The notes under the pieces: model-generated
Database searches by the model: none
What the model was told of the DNA's origin: nothing
Seen by the model: the letters and a program-made list of their open reading frames with translations, nothing else
Source of the DNA: Streptomyces atratus
GTDB lineage: Bacteria; Actinomycetota; Actinomycetes; Streptomycetales; Streptomycetaceae
Direction: 5' to 3'
Assembly (NCBI RefSeq): GCF_900119365.1
Contig: NZ_FPJO01000016.1
Span: 118,639 to 182,638, forward strand
Length of the DNA: 64,000 nt
Position numbers and translations under genes: made by a program
Part shown: positions 32,040 to 42,582 of the stretch, piece by piece
How the letters are laid out: each line of letters opens with the position of its first letter
Numbering within the stretch: the stretch's first letter is position 1

Positions 32040-32720
32040 GCGGTGCCCCACCAGCCGGGGCTTCGCCTCCAGGTTCTCCAGGCCGTGCCAGGCCAGGTTC
32101 ACCAGGTGGGCGGCGACCTCCGACTTCTTCGGCTTGCGGGCGTTGACCCACCACTGGCCGGTCAGGGCGACCATGCCGACCAGCGCCTGCGCGTACAGCG
32201 GGGCCAGCTTCGGGTCGAAGCCGCGGGCCTTGAACTCCAGGCCCAGGATGTCCTCCACCTGGGTGGCGATGTCGCTGATCAAGGAGGCGAAGGTGCCCGT
32301 CGACTGGGCCACGGGGGAGTCACGGACCAGGATGCGGAAGCCGTCGGTGTACGTCTCGATGTAGTCGAGCAGGGCGAACGCCGCCTGCTCCAGGAGCTCG
32401 CGGGGGTGGCCCGCGGTCAGCGCGCTGGTGACCATGTCCAGGAGCTGGCGCATCTCGCGGTCGACCACGACGGCGTACAGGCCCTCCTTGCCGCCGAAGT
32501 GCTCGTACACGACCGGCTTGGAGACACCGGCGCGGGAGGCGATCTCCTCGACCGAGGTGCCCTCGAAGCCCTTGTCGGCGAAGAGCGTGCGGCCGATGTC
32601 CAGCAACTGCTCGCGGCGTTCCTTGCCGGTCATCCGCACCCGGCGGGTACGCCGGGTGGAAGAGGAGGGACGGTTTTTCTCGCTGCTGGTGCTGGAGTCG
32701 GTCGCCACGTCGTCAATCAT
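32031..32720 (-). CDS. TetR-family transcriptional regulator
   Basis: A 229-residue repressor. A Ser/Thr/Arg-rich N-terminal extension of ~40 residues precedes the HTH domain: RREQLLDIGRTLFADKGFEG, TSVEEIASRAGVSKPVVYEHFGGKEGLY. The C-terminal ligand domain is unremarkable. The ATG at 32720 overlaps the desaturase stop (ATGA), so the two are co-transcribed, and the regulator probably controls the desaturase and thus membrane lipid unsaturation (inference). Confidence 0.93.
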   Translation of the reverse strand: MIDDVATDSSTSSEKNRPSSSTRRTRRVRMTGKERREQLLDIGRTLFADKGFEGTSVEEIASRAGVSKPVVYEHFGGKEGLYAVVVDREMRQLLDMVTSALTAGHPRELLEQAAFALLDYIETYTDGFRILVRDSPVAQSTGTFASLISDIATQVEDILGLEFKARGFDPKLAPLYAQALVGMVALTGQWWVNARKPKKSEVAAHLVNLAWHGLENLEAKPRLVGHRKS

Positions 32721-33718
32721 GCCGCGTCGGCGCGCTCGCGGTCGCGCCGGGCGTCGATCCGGCGGGACTCGATCCGGGCGGAGTCCGGCCAGCGCACGTC
32801 GTGCGCCCAGCCCAGCTTCTCGAACCAGCGGATCAACCGGGCACTCGAATCGATCTGACCGCGCAGCACACCGTGCCGGGCGCTCGTCGGATCGGCGTGG
32901 TGCAGGTTGTGCCACGACTCCCCGCAGGACAGGACCGCGAGCCACCACACGTTCCCGGACCGGTCACGCGACCTGAAGGGCCGCTTGCCGACCGCATGGC
33001 AGATCGAGTTGATCGACCAGGTGACGTGGTGCAGCAGGGCCACCCGGACCAGCGAGCCCCAGAAGAAGGCCGTCGCCGCACCCCACCACGACATCGTCAC
33101 CAGACCGCCGACCAGCGGCGGCAGTGCCAGCGAAACGGCCGTGAGGGTCATGAAGTGACGGGAGACGCCGCGAAGTGCCGGGTCCTTGATCAGATCGGGG
33201 ACGTACTTCTGCTGCGGAGTCTGCTCCTCGTCGAACATCCAGCCGATGTGGGCCCACCACAGGCCCTTCATCAGGGCGGGCAGGCTCTCGCCGAAGCGCC
33301 ACGGCGAGTGCGGGTCGCCCTCCGCGTCGGAGAAGCGGTGGTGCTTGCGGTGGTCGGCCACCCAGCGCACCAGCGGACCCTCCACGGCCAGCGAACCGGC
33401 GACCGCGAGAGCGATGCGCAGCGGGCGCTTCGCCTTGAAGGAACCATGCGTGAAATAGCGGTGGAAACCGATCGTGATGCCGTGGCAGCCGATGAAGTAC
33501 ATCGCCACGAGCAGACCCAGATCGAGCCAGCTCACGCCGCGGCCCCAGGCCAGCGGCACCGCCGCGACCAGCGCCACGAACGGCACCACGATGAACAGCA
33601 GAAGGGCGATCTGCTCGATCGACCGCTTGTTGTCCCCGCCGAGCGTGGCGGAGGGAAGGGGCTGACCGTCGGCCGCCGACGGCTGGCCGTCGTCGATCAC
33701 GGCGGGGCTGGTGTTCAT
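32717..33718 (-). CDS. Acyl-CoA/lipid fatty acid desaturase
   Basis: A 333-residue integral membrane di-iron desaturase of the stearoyl-CoA desaturase class. It carries the three His boxes HRYFTH (~85), HRKHH (~122) and HNLHH (~269), with hydrophobic helices between them and the GDPHSPWRFGE and WFEKLGWAHDVR motifs. It introduces a double bond into acyl chains using oxygen and an electron donor. The ATG at 33718 follows GGGGACTCCCC. Upstream lie CTACGGT direct repeats and a palindrome likely bound by the downstream-encoded TetR protein. Confidence 0.94.
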   Translation of the reverse strand: MNTSPAVIDDGQPSAADGQPLPSATLGGDNKRSIEQIALLLFIVVPFVALVAAVPLAWGRGVSWLDLGLLVAMYFIGCHGITIGFHRYFTHGSFKAKRPLRIALAVAGSLAVEGPLVRWVADHRKHHRFSDAEGDPHSPWRFGESLPALMKGLWWAHIGWMFDEEQTPQQKYVPDLIKDPALRGVSRHFMTLTAVSLALPPLVGGLVTMSWWGAATAFFWGSLVRVALLHHVTWSINSICHAVGKRPFRSRDRSGNVWWLAVLSCGESWHNLHHADPTSARHGVLRGQIDSSARLIRWFEKLGWAHDVRWPDSARIESRRIDARRDRERADAA

Positions 33719-33760
33719 GGGGAGTCCCCTGGGGATGAGGAATACGACGGATAGCTCTGG

Positions 33761-33790
33761 CTACGGTTCCGTAACCTACGGTGACGTAAG
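33761..33790. promoter_or_regulatory. Candidate TetR operator upstream of the desaturase
   Basis: CTACGGT occurs at 33761-33767 and 33776-33782, and between them CCGTA-ACC-TACGG (33769-33781) forms a short palindrome, followed by GACGTAAG. The site lies about 43-72 bases upstream of the desaturase start. The remaining bases of the 324-base gap 33719-34042 hold the ppc leader. Confidence 0.5.
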
Positions 33791-33946
33791 TATGGCAGCG
33801 CCGAGGCCCGCCGCACGAGAGCGCGACGGGCCGCCCACGAAGGGGAAACCCGATCGGGCCGCGAGCGGCGCCGACGGAGTGGACACCTATCCTGGTGGGG
33901 TCGGACAGCGCGGTCCGCACCCTGCTTTCCCGGGGTGGCGTCAGCA

Positions 33947-34016
33947 CCGCTGCCTGTCGTGGCCCCGGAGACCCCTGTGGCCGCTGCCTGCCGCGGCCCC
34001 GGGAGAACCCCCGTGC
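33947..34016 (+). repeat. Imperfect tandem duplication in the ppc leader
   Basis: Two successive copies of about 34 bases start CCGCTGCCTG (33947 and 33981) and continue with GGCCCCGG and a run of C's. A TATCCT hexamer at 33888-33893 could be the ppc -10, which would place both copies in the 5'-UTR. Confidence 0.6.
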
Positions 34017-34042
34017 TCAACCACTGCAAGGAGCCGCACACC

Positions 34043-36772
<2,730 letters not shown>

Positions 36773-36800
36773 GCCCGTCCGGTCACGGGTGCGGCCCCGC

Positions 36801-37271
36801 TCACAGGGCGAAGAACGTCGCCACGAGCAGGACCGCACCCGCGATCCCCGTGCACCAGCCGGTCCGCGACAGCCGCAGACCACCACCGATCACCAGACCG
36901 GCCAGCAGCAGCGCACCGCCCAGCGGCACCCAGGCATGCAGAAAGCCCGGTGTCCCGGTACGCACCACGTCATCCGTGCCCGGCTTCACCACCACGGGGA
37001 ACCGGTCGCCCCGGCGCGCCGCGACGGACCTGTCGATCGTCACCCGGGAACGCGCGGTCGCCTGTCCCGACGGCGAGAACGGACCGGTGCAGACATCGGC
37101 GCCGCAACCCGTCACCGTCATCGTGCCGTGCTCACGGCCCTTGGCCAGAATGATGTGGTGCGCCTCGTTCCAGGACGACAGCACACCCGCCACCAGCAGC
37201 AACAGGACGACACAGCCCATGGCGGCGTTGCGGGCGTATGCCAGGGCGCGGTGGGAGGAGCTCCGCTTCAT
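36801..37271 (-). CDS. Two-helix membrane protein (DUF3592-like)
   Basis: A 156-residue protein. N-terminal transmembrane helix ~17-35 (GCVVLLLLVAGVLSS), an extracytoplasmic domain of ~75 residues with a Cys pair (GCGADVCTGPF), an SH3-like strand pattern (RGDRFPVVVKPG), then two hydrophobic segments from ~112 to the end. The pattern resembles DUF3592 proteins. Start ATG 37271 is followed by a basic stretch. It lies downstream of pth with a 66-base gap. Function unknown. Confidence 0.8.
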   Translation of the reverse strand: MKRSSSHRALAYARNAAMGCVVLLLLVAGVLSSWNEAHHIILAKGREHGTMTVTGCGADVCTGPFSPSGQATARSRVTIDRSVAARRGDRFPVVVKPGTDDVVRTGTPGFLHAWVPLGGALLLAGLVIGGGLRLSRTGWCTGIAGAVLLVATFFAL

Positions 37272-37337
37272 GGGGAGCGATCCTTGGGCAGACCGGCACC
37301 GCCGGTCAACTCATGGCCGAAAATCGCCGGTTACCCG

Positions 37338-37931
37338 CTACGAGTTGTACGCGCTCTGCGCGCGCTCCAGGCCCTCCGCGAGCAGGCACTCGACCGAGTC
37401 CGCCGCCCGGTCCACCAGGTACGCGAGCTCCTTGCGCTCGGTGGACGAGAAGTCCTTCAGCACGAAGTCCGCGACCTGCATCCGCCCCGGCGGCCGCCCG
37501 ATCCCGAACCGGACCCGGTGATAGTCCGCACCCATCGCCTTGGTCATCGACTTCAGCCCGTTGTGCCCGTTGTCGCCGCCGCCCAGCTTCAGCCGCAGCG
37601 CCCCGTAGTCGATGTCCAGCTCGTCGTGGATCGCCACGATGTGGTCGGTCGGCACCTTGTAGAAGTCGCGCAGCGCCGTGACGGGGCCGCCGGAGAGGTT
37701 CATGTACGACATCGGCTTGGCCAGGATCACCCGCCGGTTCGCCGGTCCGGGCGGGCCCATGCGGCCCTCCACGACCTGCGCCTGCGCCTTCTGCGCCCGC
37801 TTGAACTTCCCGCCGATCCGCTCGGCCAGCAGGTCGGCCACCATGAAGCCGACATTGTGCCGGTTCGCCGCGTACTCGGGACCGGGATTGCCGAGGCCCA
37901 CGATGAGCCAGGGGTCGGTGGCGTCGGACAT
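37338..37931 (-). CDS. pth: Peptidyl-tRNA hydrolase
   Basis: A 197-residue enzyme that recycles tRNA from dropped-off peptidyl-tRNA. WLIVGLGNPGPEYAANRHNVGFM includes the catalytic His; KPMSYMNLSG, VAIHDELDIDYGALRLK, and GGDNGHNGLKSM are family motifs. The ATG at 37931 (MSDATDPW) is preferred to an upstream in-frame start that would read through the terminator region. It belongs to the glmU-prs-rplY-pth order conserved in high-GC Gram-positives. Confidence 0.96.
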   Translation of the reverse strand: MSDATDPWLIVGLGNPGPEYAANRHNVGFMVADLLAERIGGKFKRAQKAQAQVVEGRMGPPGPANRRVILAKPMSYMNLSGGPVTALRDFYKVPTDHIVAIHDELDIDYGALRLKLGGGDNGHNGLKSMTKAMGADYHRVRFGIGRPPGRMQVADFVLKDFSSTERKELAYLVDRAADSVECLLAEGLERAQSAYNS

Positions 37932-37985
37932 CTGCGCTCGGTCTCCTCGTGTACGGATGGTTCCGGACGGCCCGGATACAGGGAA

Positions 37986-38025
37986 ACGGGGCGGCGGGTC
38001 CTCGAACAAGGAACCGCCGCCCCGT
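37986..38025 (-). terminator. Hairpin between rplY and pth
   Basis: 12-bp arms ACGGGGCGGCGG (37986-37997) and CCGCCGCCCCGT (38014-38025) lie between the rplY stop and the pth start. It may attenuate or end rplY transcription before pth. Confidence 0.7.
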
Positions 38026-38048
38026 CAGTCAAGCAGTGCGGGCGAGGC

Positions 38049-38636
38049 TCAGGCCTCCGCGCCCGCACCCTCGGCGGCCTCGGCGGCCGGCTCCTCGGCC
38101 TGCGCGGCGACGACCTGGAGCACGATGGCGTCCTCGTCACCGGCCAGCATGGCGCCCTTCGGCAGCGCGATGTCCTTGGCGAGAACGGACGCACCGGCGT
38201 CCAGGCCCGCGACGGAGACCGTGACCGACTCCGGGATGTGGGTGGCCTCGGCCTCGACGAGCAGGGTGTTCTGCACGTACTCCAGGAGGTTGCCGCCCGG
38301 GGCCAGGTCGCCCTCGACGTGCACGGCGATCTCGACGTTGACCTTCTCGCCGCGCTTGACGGTCAGCAGGTCGACGTGCTCGATGTCGCCCTTGAGCGGG
38401 TTGCGCTGCACGGCCTTCGGGATGACCAGCGCGTCCTTGCCGTCGATCTCCAGGCCGATCAGGACGTTCGCGGTCTTGAGCGCCATCATCAGCTCGTGAC
38501 CCGGCAGGGTGACGTGGACCGGCTCGGCACCGTGGCCGTAGATGACCGCGGGAACCAGGTTGGCGCGGCGGGTGCGACGGGCGGCACCCTTGCCGAACTC
38601 GGTACGGACCTGGGCGGCGAGCTTGACCTCAGCCAT
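38049..38636 (-). CDS. rplY: 50S ribosomal protein L25/general stress protein Ctc
   Basis: A 195-residue two-domain L25 (CTC type) that binds 5S rRNA. The N-terminal L25 domain (~5-95) has RTEFGKGAARRTRRANLVPAV-type sequence (core RRANLVPAVIYG). A C-terminal beta domain ~100-185 follows, and an Ala/Glu-rich acidic tail ends the protein. The ATG at 38636 starts MAEVKLAAQVR. It sits between prs and pth. Confidence 0.96.
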   Translation of the reverse strand: MAEVKLAAQVRTEFGKGAARRTRRANLVPAVIYGHGAEPVHVTLPGHELMMALKTANVLIGLEIDGKDALVIPKAVQRNPLKGDIEHVDLLTVKRGEKVNVEIAVHVEGDLAPGGNLLEYVQNTLLVEAEATHIPESVTVSVAGLDAGASVLAKDIALPKGAMLAGDEDAIVLQVVAAQAEEPAAEAAEGAGAEA

Positions 38637-38818
38637 GACTGCACTCCTCGTGAGGTGACGAAAATCGGACGGTCACCCGGCCCACGACAGGCCTGCTACG
38701 AAGAGCGCGTCGATAACGGACCGCCGTACACATGAGTACGGCCTCCCTCGCCGAGCAACTCGCTGAGTCTACCCGGCGGGGAGGCCGCCCCCAAAGTGGA
38801 TCTTCGGTACCGCTGTTC

Positions 38819-39793
38819 CTACTGCTCCTCGAAGAGGCTGGTCACCGAGCCGTCCTCGAAGACCTCACGCACCGCACGCGCGATCGTCGGCGCGATCGAC
38901 AGCACCGTGATCTTGTCGAGCTCCAGCTCGCCCGGGGTCGGCAGGGTGTCCGTGAACACGAACTCGCTGACCTTGGAGTTCTTCAGCCGGTCCGCGGCCG
39001 GGCCCGAGAGCACACCGTGCGTCGCCGTCACTATGACGTCCTCGGCGCCGTGCGCGAACAGGGCGTCGGCGGCGGCGCAGATGGTGCCACCGGTGTCGAT
39101 CATGTCGTCGACCAGGACGCAGACCCGGCCCTTCACGTTGCCGACGACCTCGTGGACCGTCACCTGGTTGGCGACGTCCTTGTCGCGGCGCTTGTGCACG
39201 ATGGCCAGCGGGGCGTCCAGACGGTCGCACCAGCGGTCGGCGACGCGCACCCGGCCGGCGTCCGGGGAGACGATCGTCAGCTTCGAGCGGTCGACCTTGG
39301 CGCCGACGTAGTCGGCCAGGATCGGCAGCGCGAAGAGGTGGTCCACCGGGCCGTCGAAGAAGCCCTGGATCTGGTCCGTGTGCAGGTCGACGGTGAGGAT
39401 GCGGTCGGCACCCGCCGCCTTCATCAGGTCCGCGACCAGACGGGCCGAGATCGGCTCGCGGCCGCGGTGCTTCTTGTCCTGGCGGGCGTAGCCGTAGAAC
39501 GGCACGATCACCGTGATGGAGCGGGCCGAGGCGCGCTTCAGCGCGTCCAGCATGATGAGCTGCTCCATGATCCACTTGTTGATCGGAGCGGTGTGGCTCT
39601 GGATCAGGAAGCAGTCGGCGCCGCGAGCCGATTCCTGGAAGCGGACGTAGATCTCACCATTGGCGAAATCGAAGGCCTTCGTCGGCACGAGGCCGACACC
39701 CAGCTGGTGCGCAACCTCCTCGGCCAGCTCGGGGTGGGCGCGGCCGGAGAAGAGCATCAGTTTCTTCTCGCCGGTCGTCTTGATCCCGGTCAC
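38819..39793 (-). CDS. prs: Ribose-phosphate diphosphokinase (PRPP synthase)
   Basis: A 324-residue class I PRPP synthase that supplies PRPP for nucleotide, His and Trp synthesis. Motifs: FANGEIYVRFQESARG, catalytic flexible loop YARQDKKHRGREPISARLV, PRPP-binding VLVDDMIDTGGTI. The start is the ATG at 39793. It is located downstream of glmU (120-base gap) and upstream of rplY. A 7-bp stem at 38723-38742 lies in the 182-base gap after it. Confidence 0.97.
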   Translation of the reverse strand: MTGIKTTGEKKLMLFSGRAHPELAEEVAHQLGVGLVPTKAFDFANGEIYVRFQESARGADCFLIQSHTAPINKWIMEQLIMLDALKRASARSITVIVPFYGYARQDKKHRGREPISARLVADLMKAAGADRILTVDLHTDQIQGFFDGPVDHLFALPILADYVGAKVDRSKLTIVSPDAGRVRVADRWCDRLDAPLAIVHKRRDKDVANQVTVHEVVGNVKGRVCVLVDDMIDTGGTICAAADALFAHGAEDVIVTATHGVLSGPAADRLKNSKVSEFVFTDTLPTPGELELDKITVLSIAPTIARAVREVFEDGSVTSLFEEQ

Positions 39794-39913
39794 AGCACAG
39801 TCTCCTCAGACGTGTTCCTGGCGCTGCGCGCATGTGTCCCGATGCGCAACGAGCCAGCCGAAATGGGGTGAGCATCTATCACGGTACGCCGTGCGCGGCG
39901 TACCTGTTTCCGG

Positions 39914-41362
39914 TCAGCTTTCGCCGTCACGCTCCGATGCGGCGGCCTGGGCCGCCTGCGCGGCGCCGCTTCCCGGACGCTTGCGGGCCACCCAACCCTC
40001 GATATTCCTTTGCTGGCCGCGGGCGACGGCCAGCGAACCGGGCGGTACGTCCTTGGTGATGACCGAGCCGGCCGCGGTGTAGGCGCCGTCCCCGACCGTG
40101 ACGGGCGCCACAAACATATTGTCCGAGCCGGTACGGCAGTGGGAGCCGATCGTGGTGTGGTGCTTGGCCACCCCGTCGTAGTTCACGAAGACGCTGGCGG
40201 CACCGATGTTGCTGTGGTCGCCGATCGTCGCGTCGCCGACGTAGCTCAGGTGCGGGACCTTGGTGCCCTCGCCGATCGTGGCGTTCTTCATCTCCACGTA
40301 CGTGCCGGCCTTGGCCTTCGTGCCGAGCCTGGTGCCGGGCCGCAGATAGGCGTACGGACCCACCGTCGCGCCCTCGCCGACCTCGGCCCGGTCCGCGACC
40401 GTGTTGTCCACGCGCGCGCCCGCGCGGACGACGGTGTCGGTGAGCCGGGTGTTGGGGCCGACCTCGGCGTCCTCGCCGAGGTGCGTGGTGCCGAGCAGCT
40501 GGGTGCCCGGGTGCACGATCGCGTCCCGCTCGTAGGTGACGGTGGCGTCGATCGTCGTGGACGCCGGGTCCACGACGGTCACGCCGGCCAGCATGGCCCG
40601 CTCCAGCAGCCGCTCGTTCAGCAGCCGCCGGGCCTCGGCCAGCTGGACCCGGTTGTTGATGCCGAGGATCTCGCGGTGGTCGCCGGCCACCGAGGCGCCG
40701 ACCCGGTGCCCGGCCTCGCGCAGGATGGAGAGGACGTCGGTGAGGTACTCCTCGCCCTGGCTGTTGTCGGTACGGACCTTGCCGAGGGCCTCGGCGAGCA
40801 GCCGGCCGTCGAAGGCGAAGACCCCGGAGTTGATCTCCCGGATCTCGCGCTGGGCGTCGGTGGCGTCCTTGTGCTCGACGATCTCGGTGACCGCGCCGTC
40901 GGCCGGGTCGCGGACGATGCGTCCGTAGCCGGTGGAGTCCGGGACCTCGGCGGTCAGCACAGTGACGGCGTTGGAGTCGGCCGTGTGGGTGGTGGCGAGC
41001 GCGAGGAGCGTCTCGCCGGAGAGCAGCGGGGTGTCGCCGCAGACGACGATCACGGTGCCGTCGACGGTGCCGCCCAGCTCGTCGAGACCGACGCGCACGG
41101 CGTTGCCGGTGCCCTTCTGCTGGGCCTGGTGGGCGGTCCGCAGCCGGTCGTCGACGGCGGTGAGATGCGCGGTGACCTGCTCGCTCCCGTGGCCGACGAC
41201 CACGACGAGGTGCTCGGGGTCCAGCTCTCGGGAGGCGGCGACGACATGTCCGACGAGCGAGCGCCCGGAGATCTCGTGCAGGACCTTGGGGGTCTTCGAC
41301 TTCATGCGGGTGCCCTCACCCGCTGCGAGGACGACGACGGCTGCCGGGCGTTCGGAGCTCAC
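39914..41362 (-). CDS. glmU: Bifunctional UDP-GlcNAc diphosphorylase/GlcN-1-P acetyltransferase
   Basis: A 482-residue cytoplasmic enzyme making UDP-GlcNAc for peptidoglycan. The N-terminal pyrophosphorylase has VLAAGEGTRMKSKTPKVLHE, QQKGTGNAV and VCGDTPLL. The C-terminal left-handed beta-helix has hexapeptide repeats and the acetyltransferase residues in YVEMKNATIGEGTKVPHLSYVGDA and NYDGVAKHHT. The GTG at 41362 (SSERPAAVVVLAAGEG) is right. An upstream in-frame start would run through the tRNA-Gln gene. A terminator separates it from the tRNA gene. Confidence 0.97.
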   Translation of the reverse strand: MSSERPAAVVVLAAGEGTRMKSKTPKVLHEISGRSLVGHVVAASRELDPEHLVVVVGHGSEQVTAHLTAVDDRLRTAHQAQQKGTGNAVRVGLDELGGTVDGTVIVVCGDTPLLSGETLLALATTHTADSNAVTVLTAEVPDSTGYGRIVRDPADGAVTEIVEHKDATDAQREIREINSGVFAFDGRLLAEALGKVRTDNSQGEEYLTDVLSILREAGHRVGASVAGDHREILGINNRVQLAEARRLLNERLLERAMLAGVTVVDPASTTIDATVTYERDAIVHPGTQLLGTTHLGEDAEVGPNTRLTDTVVRAGARVDNTVADRAEVGEGATVGPYAYLRPGTRLGTKAKAGTYVEMKNATIGEGTKVPHLSYVGDATIGDHSNIGAASVFVNYDGVAKHHTTIGSHCRTGSDNMFVAPVTVGDGAYTAAGSVITKDVPPGSLAVARGQQRNIEGWVARKRPGSGAAQAAQAAASERDGES

Positions 41363-41430
41363 GGAAATGCCCTTCGGCTTCGGGTGGTGGACACCCGAAG
41401 GATACCGGGGCACTGGTGAGCGGACATGGG

Positions 41431-41463
41431 TGAGGGCCCCGACCTTGGAGGCCGGGGCCCTCA
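41431..41463 (-). terminator. Terminator downstream of tRNA-Gln
   Basis: Arms TGAGGGCCCCGACC (41431-41444) and GGCCGGGGCCCTCA (41450-41463), one A-C mismatch, loop TTGGA-like. It follows the tRNA 3' end by 9 bases on the minus strand and precedes glmU. Confidence 0.75.
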
Positions 41464-41471
41464 CACGGAGG

Positions 41472-41543
41472 CTCCCCTGCCAGGACTCGAACCCGGACAA
41501 ATAGCACCAAAAGCTACTGTGCTGCCAATTACACCACAGGGGA
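41472..41543 (-). tRNA. tRNA-Gln (anticodon UUG)
   Basis: On the minus strand the acceptor arms TCCCCTG and CAGGGGA pair. The D arm contains GTAATTGGCAGC. The anticodon stem GTAGC/GCTAT encloses TTTTGGT, giving anticodon UUG for Gln. The T arm has GGTTCGAGTCC. CCA is not encoded. It lies 23 bases after the stop of an unusual HTH gene and 109 bases upstream of glmU. Confidence 0.93.
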
Positions 41544-41566
41544 ACAAGGCCGACTAACCGGACATG

Positions 41567-42427
41567 TCATCCGGTTGCTGAGCCGGCACCCAACACTATG
41601 CCGTACCAAGTGCCTTCTACGCGACGATAAAGGTCCGCGCTTTTGGTGACGTAGATGATCAGGCAGCCGCGGTAGGTCTCGGCGGTGTTCTTGCGGGTGG
41701 TCCTGGGGTTGTGCTTCTTCAGAGTCGCCTTCTGGAGCGAGGAGGCGGGGACGCCTGCGAGGTCGGCCCAGAATCGCTCGGCCCCGGCGACATCCCCCGA
41801 CTCGTGGATGCTGACCCGCAGGTGCATCCGCTCGCGTGGGACCTCAAGCAGTTCGAGCCAACGTAGGTACAGCGTGATCACGTTGGGGTCGCTGTTGATG
41901 AAGTGGAGGCTTTCGCGGCGACTGTATGTCTTGTCCTTGGCGCCTTCGGCCCAGTAAAGGGCCACTCCGGCGAGGAACAGTTCTCGGTCCGACAATTGGC
42001 CGACCGCGTCCTGTGCGTGAGCCTTGGTCCTGAGTCGTTCCTCGTTCTGGGTGGCGCGCAGACGCGACAGGCCAGCGTTCATGAGCGCACGGCGCTCTTC
42101 GTTCGTATAGCGCGGCTCCGGCTTCGGTAGGTCTCGTACCCACAGTGAGATCGAGCTCTTCGAGCACCCCAGCTCCACCTGGATCTGGTCGTAGGTCATG
42201 CCTTGCAGACGCATCTCCCGCGCCTTCTCTCGCAGGTCGTCTTTCGCGCGCGGTCGTTTCGTCCATTCCGGAGCGGGCTCGCCCCTGACCAGGCGGCCGA
42301 GGATGTCGTTGTTGTGGATGTGCAGCCGGTCGCGGATCTGTCTGAGGCTGAGGCCCTCCCGGCGCAGAGCGATGGCCTGCTCGCGCAGGTCTTCGAAGTT
42401 GGCGTACTTGCTCGTGATTTCCGTCAT
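41567..42427 (-). CDS. HTH protein with a possible LAGLIDADG-like C-terminal domain
   Basis: A 286-residue protein from ATG 42427. Residues ~10-50 and ~65-95 are two similar helix-turn-helix units (LREQAIALRREGLSLRQIRD; REKAREMRLQGMTYDQIQ, GCSKSSISLWVRDL) of the resolvase/Hin type. From ~145 the sequence LFLAGVALYWAEGAKDKTY, HFINSDPNVITLYLRWLELL and later YRGCLIIYVTKSADLYRRVEG resembles a single-chain LAGLIDADG or WhiA-type fold ('LGLYWGEG.K', 'F.NSDP..i..f..fL'). It ends 23 bases from the tRNA-Gln gene in the same orientation. GC is somewhat lower than in neighbours, compatible with acquisition. Function unknown: nuclease or regulator. Confidence 0.75.
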   Translation of the reverse strand: MTEITSKYANFEDLREQAIALRREGLSLRQIRDRLHIHNNDILGRLVRGEPAPEWTKRPRAKDDLREKAREMRLQGMTYDQIQVELGCSKSSISLWVRDLPKPEPRYTNEERRALMNAGLSRLRATQNEERLRTKAHAQDAVGQLSDRELFLAGVALYWAEGAKDKTYSRRESLHFINSDPNVITLYLRWLELLEVPRERMHLRVSIHESGDVAGAERFWADLAGVPASSLQKATLKKHNPRTTRKNTAETYRGCLIIYVTKSADLYRRVEGTWYGIVLGAGSATG

Positions 42428-42582
42428 GTGATGAGCGTCGTCCGGAATGCGGACGTCCGGTGCGAAAGTCTGCTCGATTCACCATTTCAAGCGATAAGTG
42501 GTCGTTCTGTCGTTGTTCGGCAGGGGCACGTGCTGTCCAGGTCGCCCGAAAATGAGGTGCGGTCGCCCGTAGGGTGGACGGC

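Noticed and set aside
33935..34042. Upstream ATG for ppc adding 36 residues
   Set aside because: The extension translates an imperfect tandem repeat in the leader and lacks a ribosome binding site. GTG 34043 has CAAGGAG at proper spacing.
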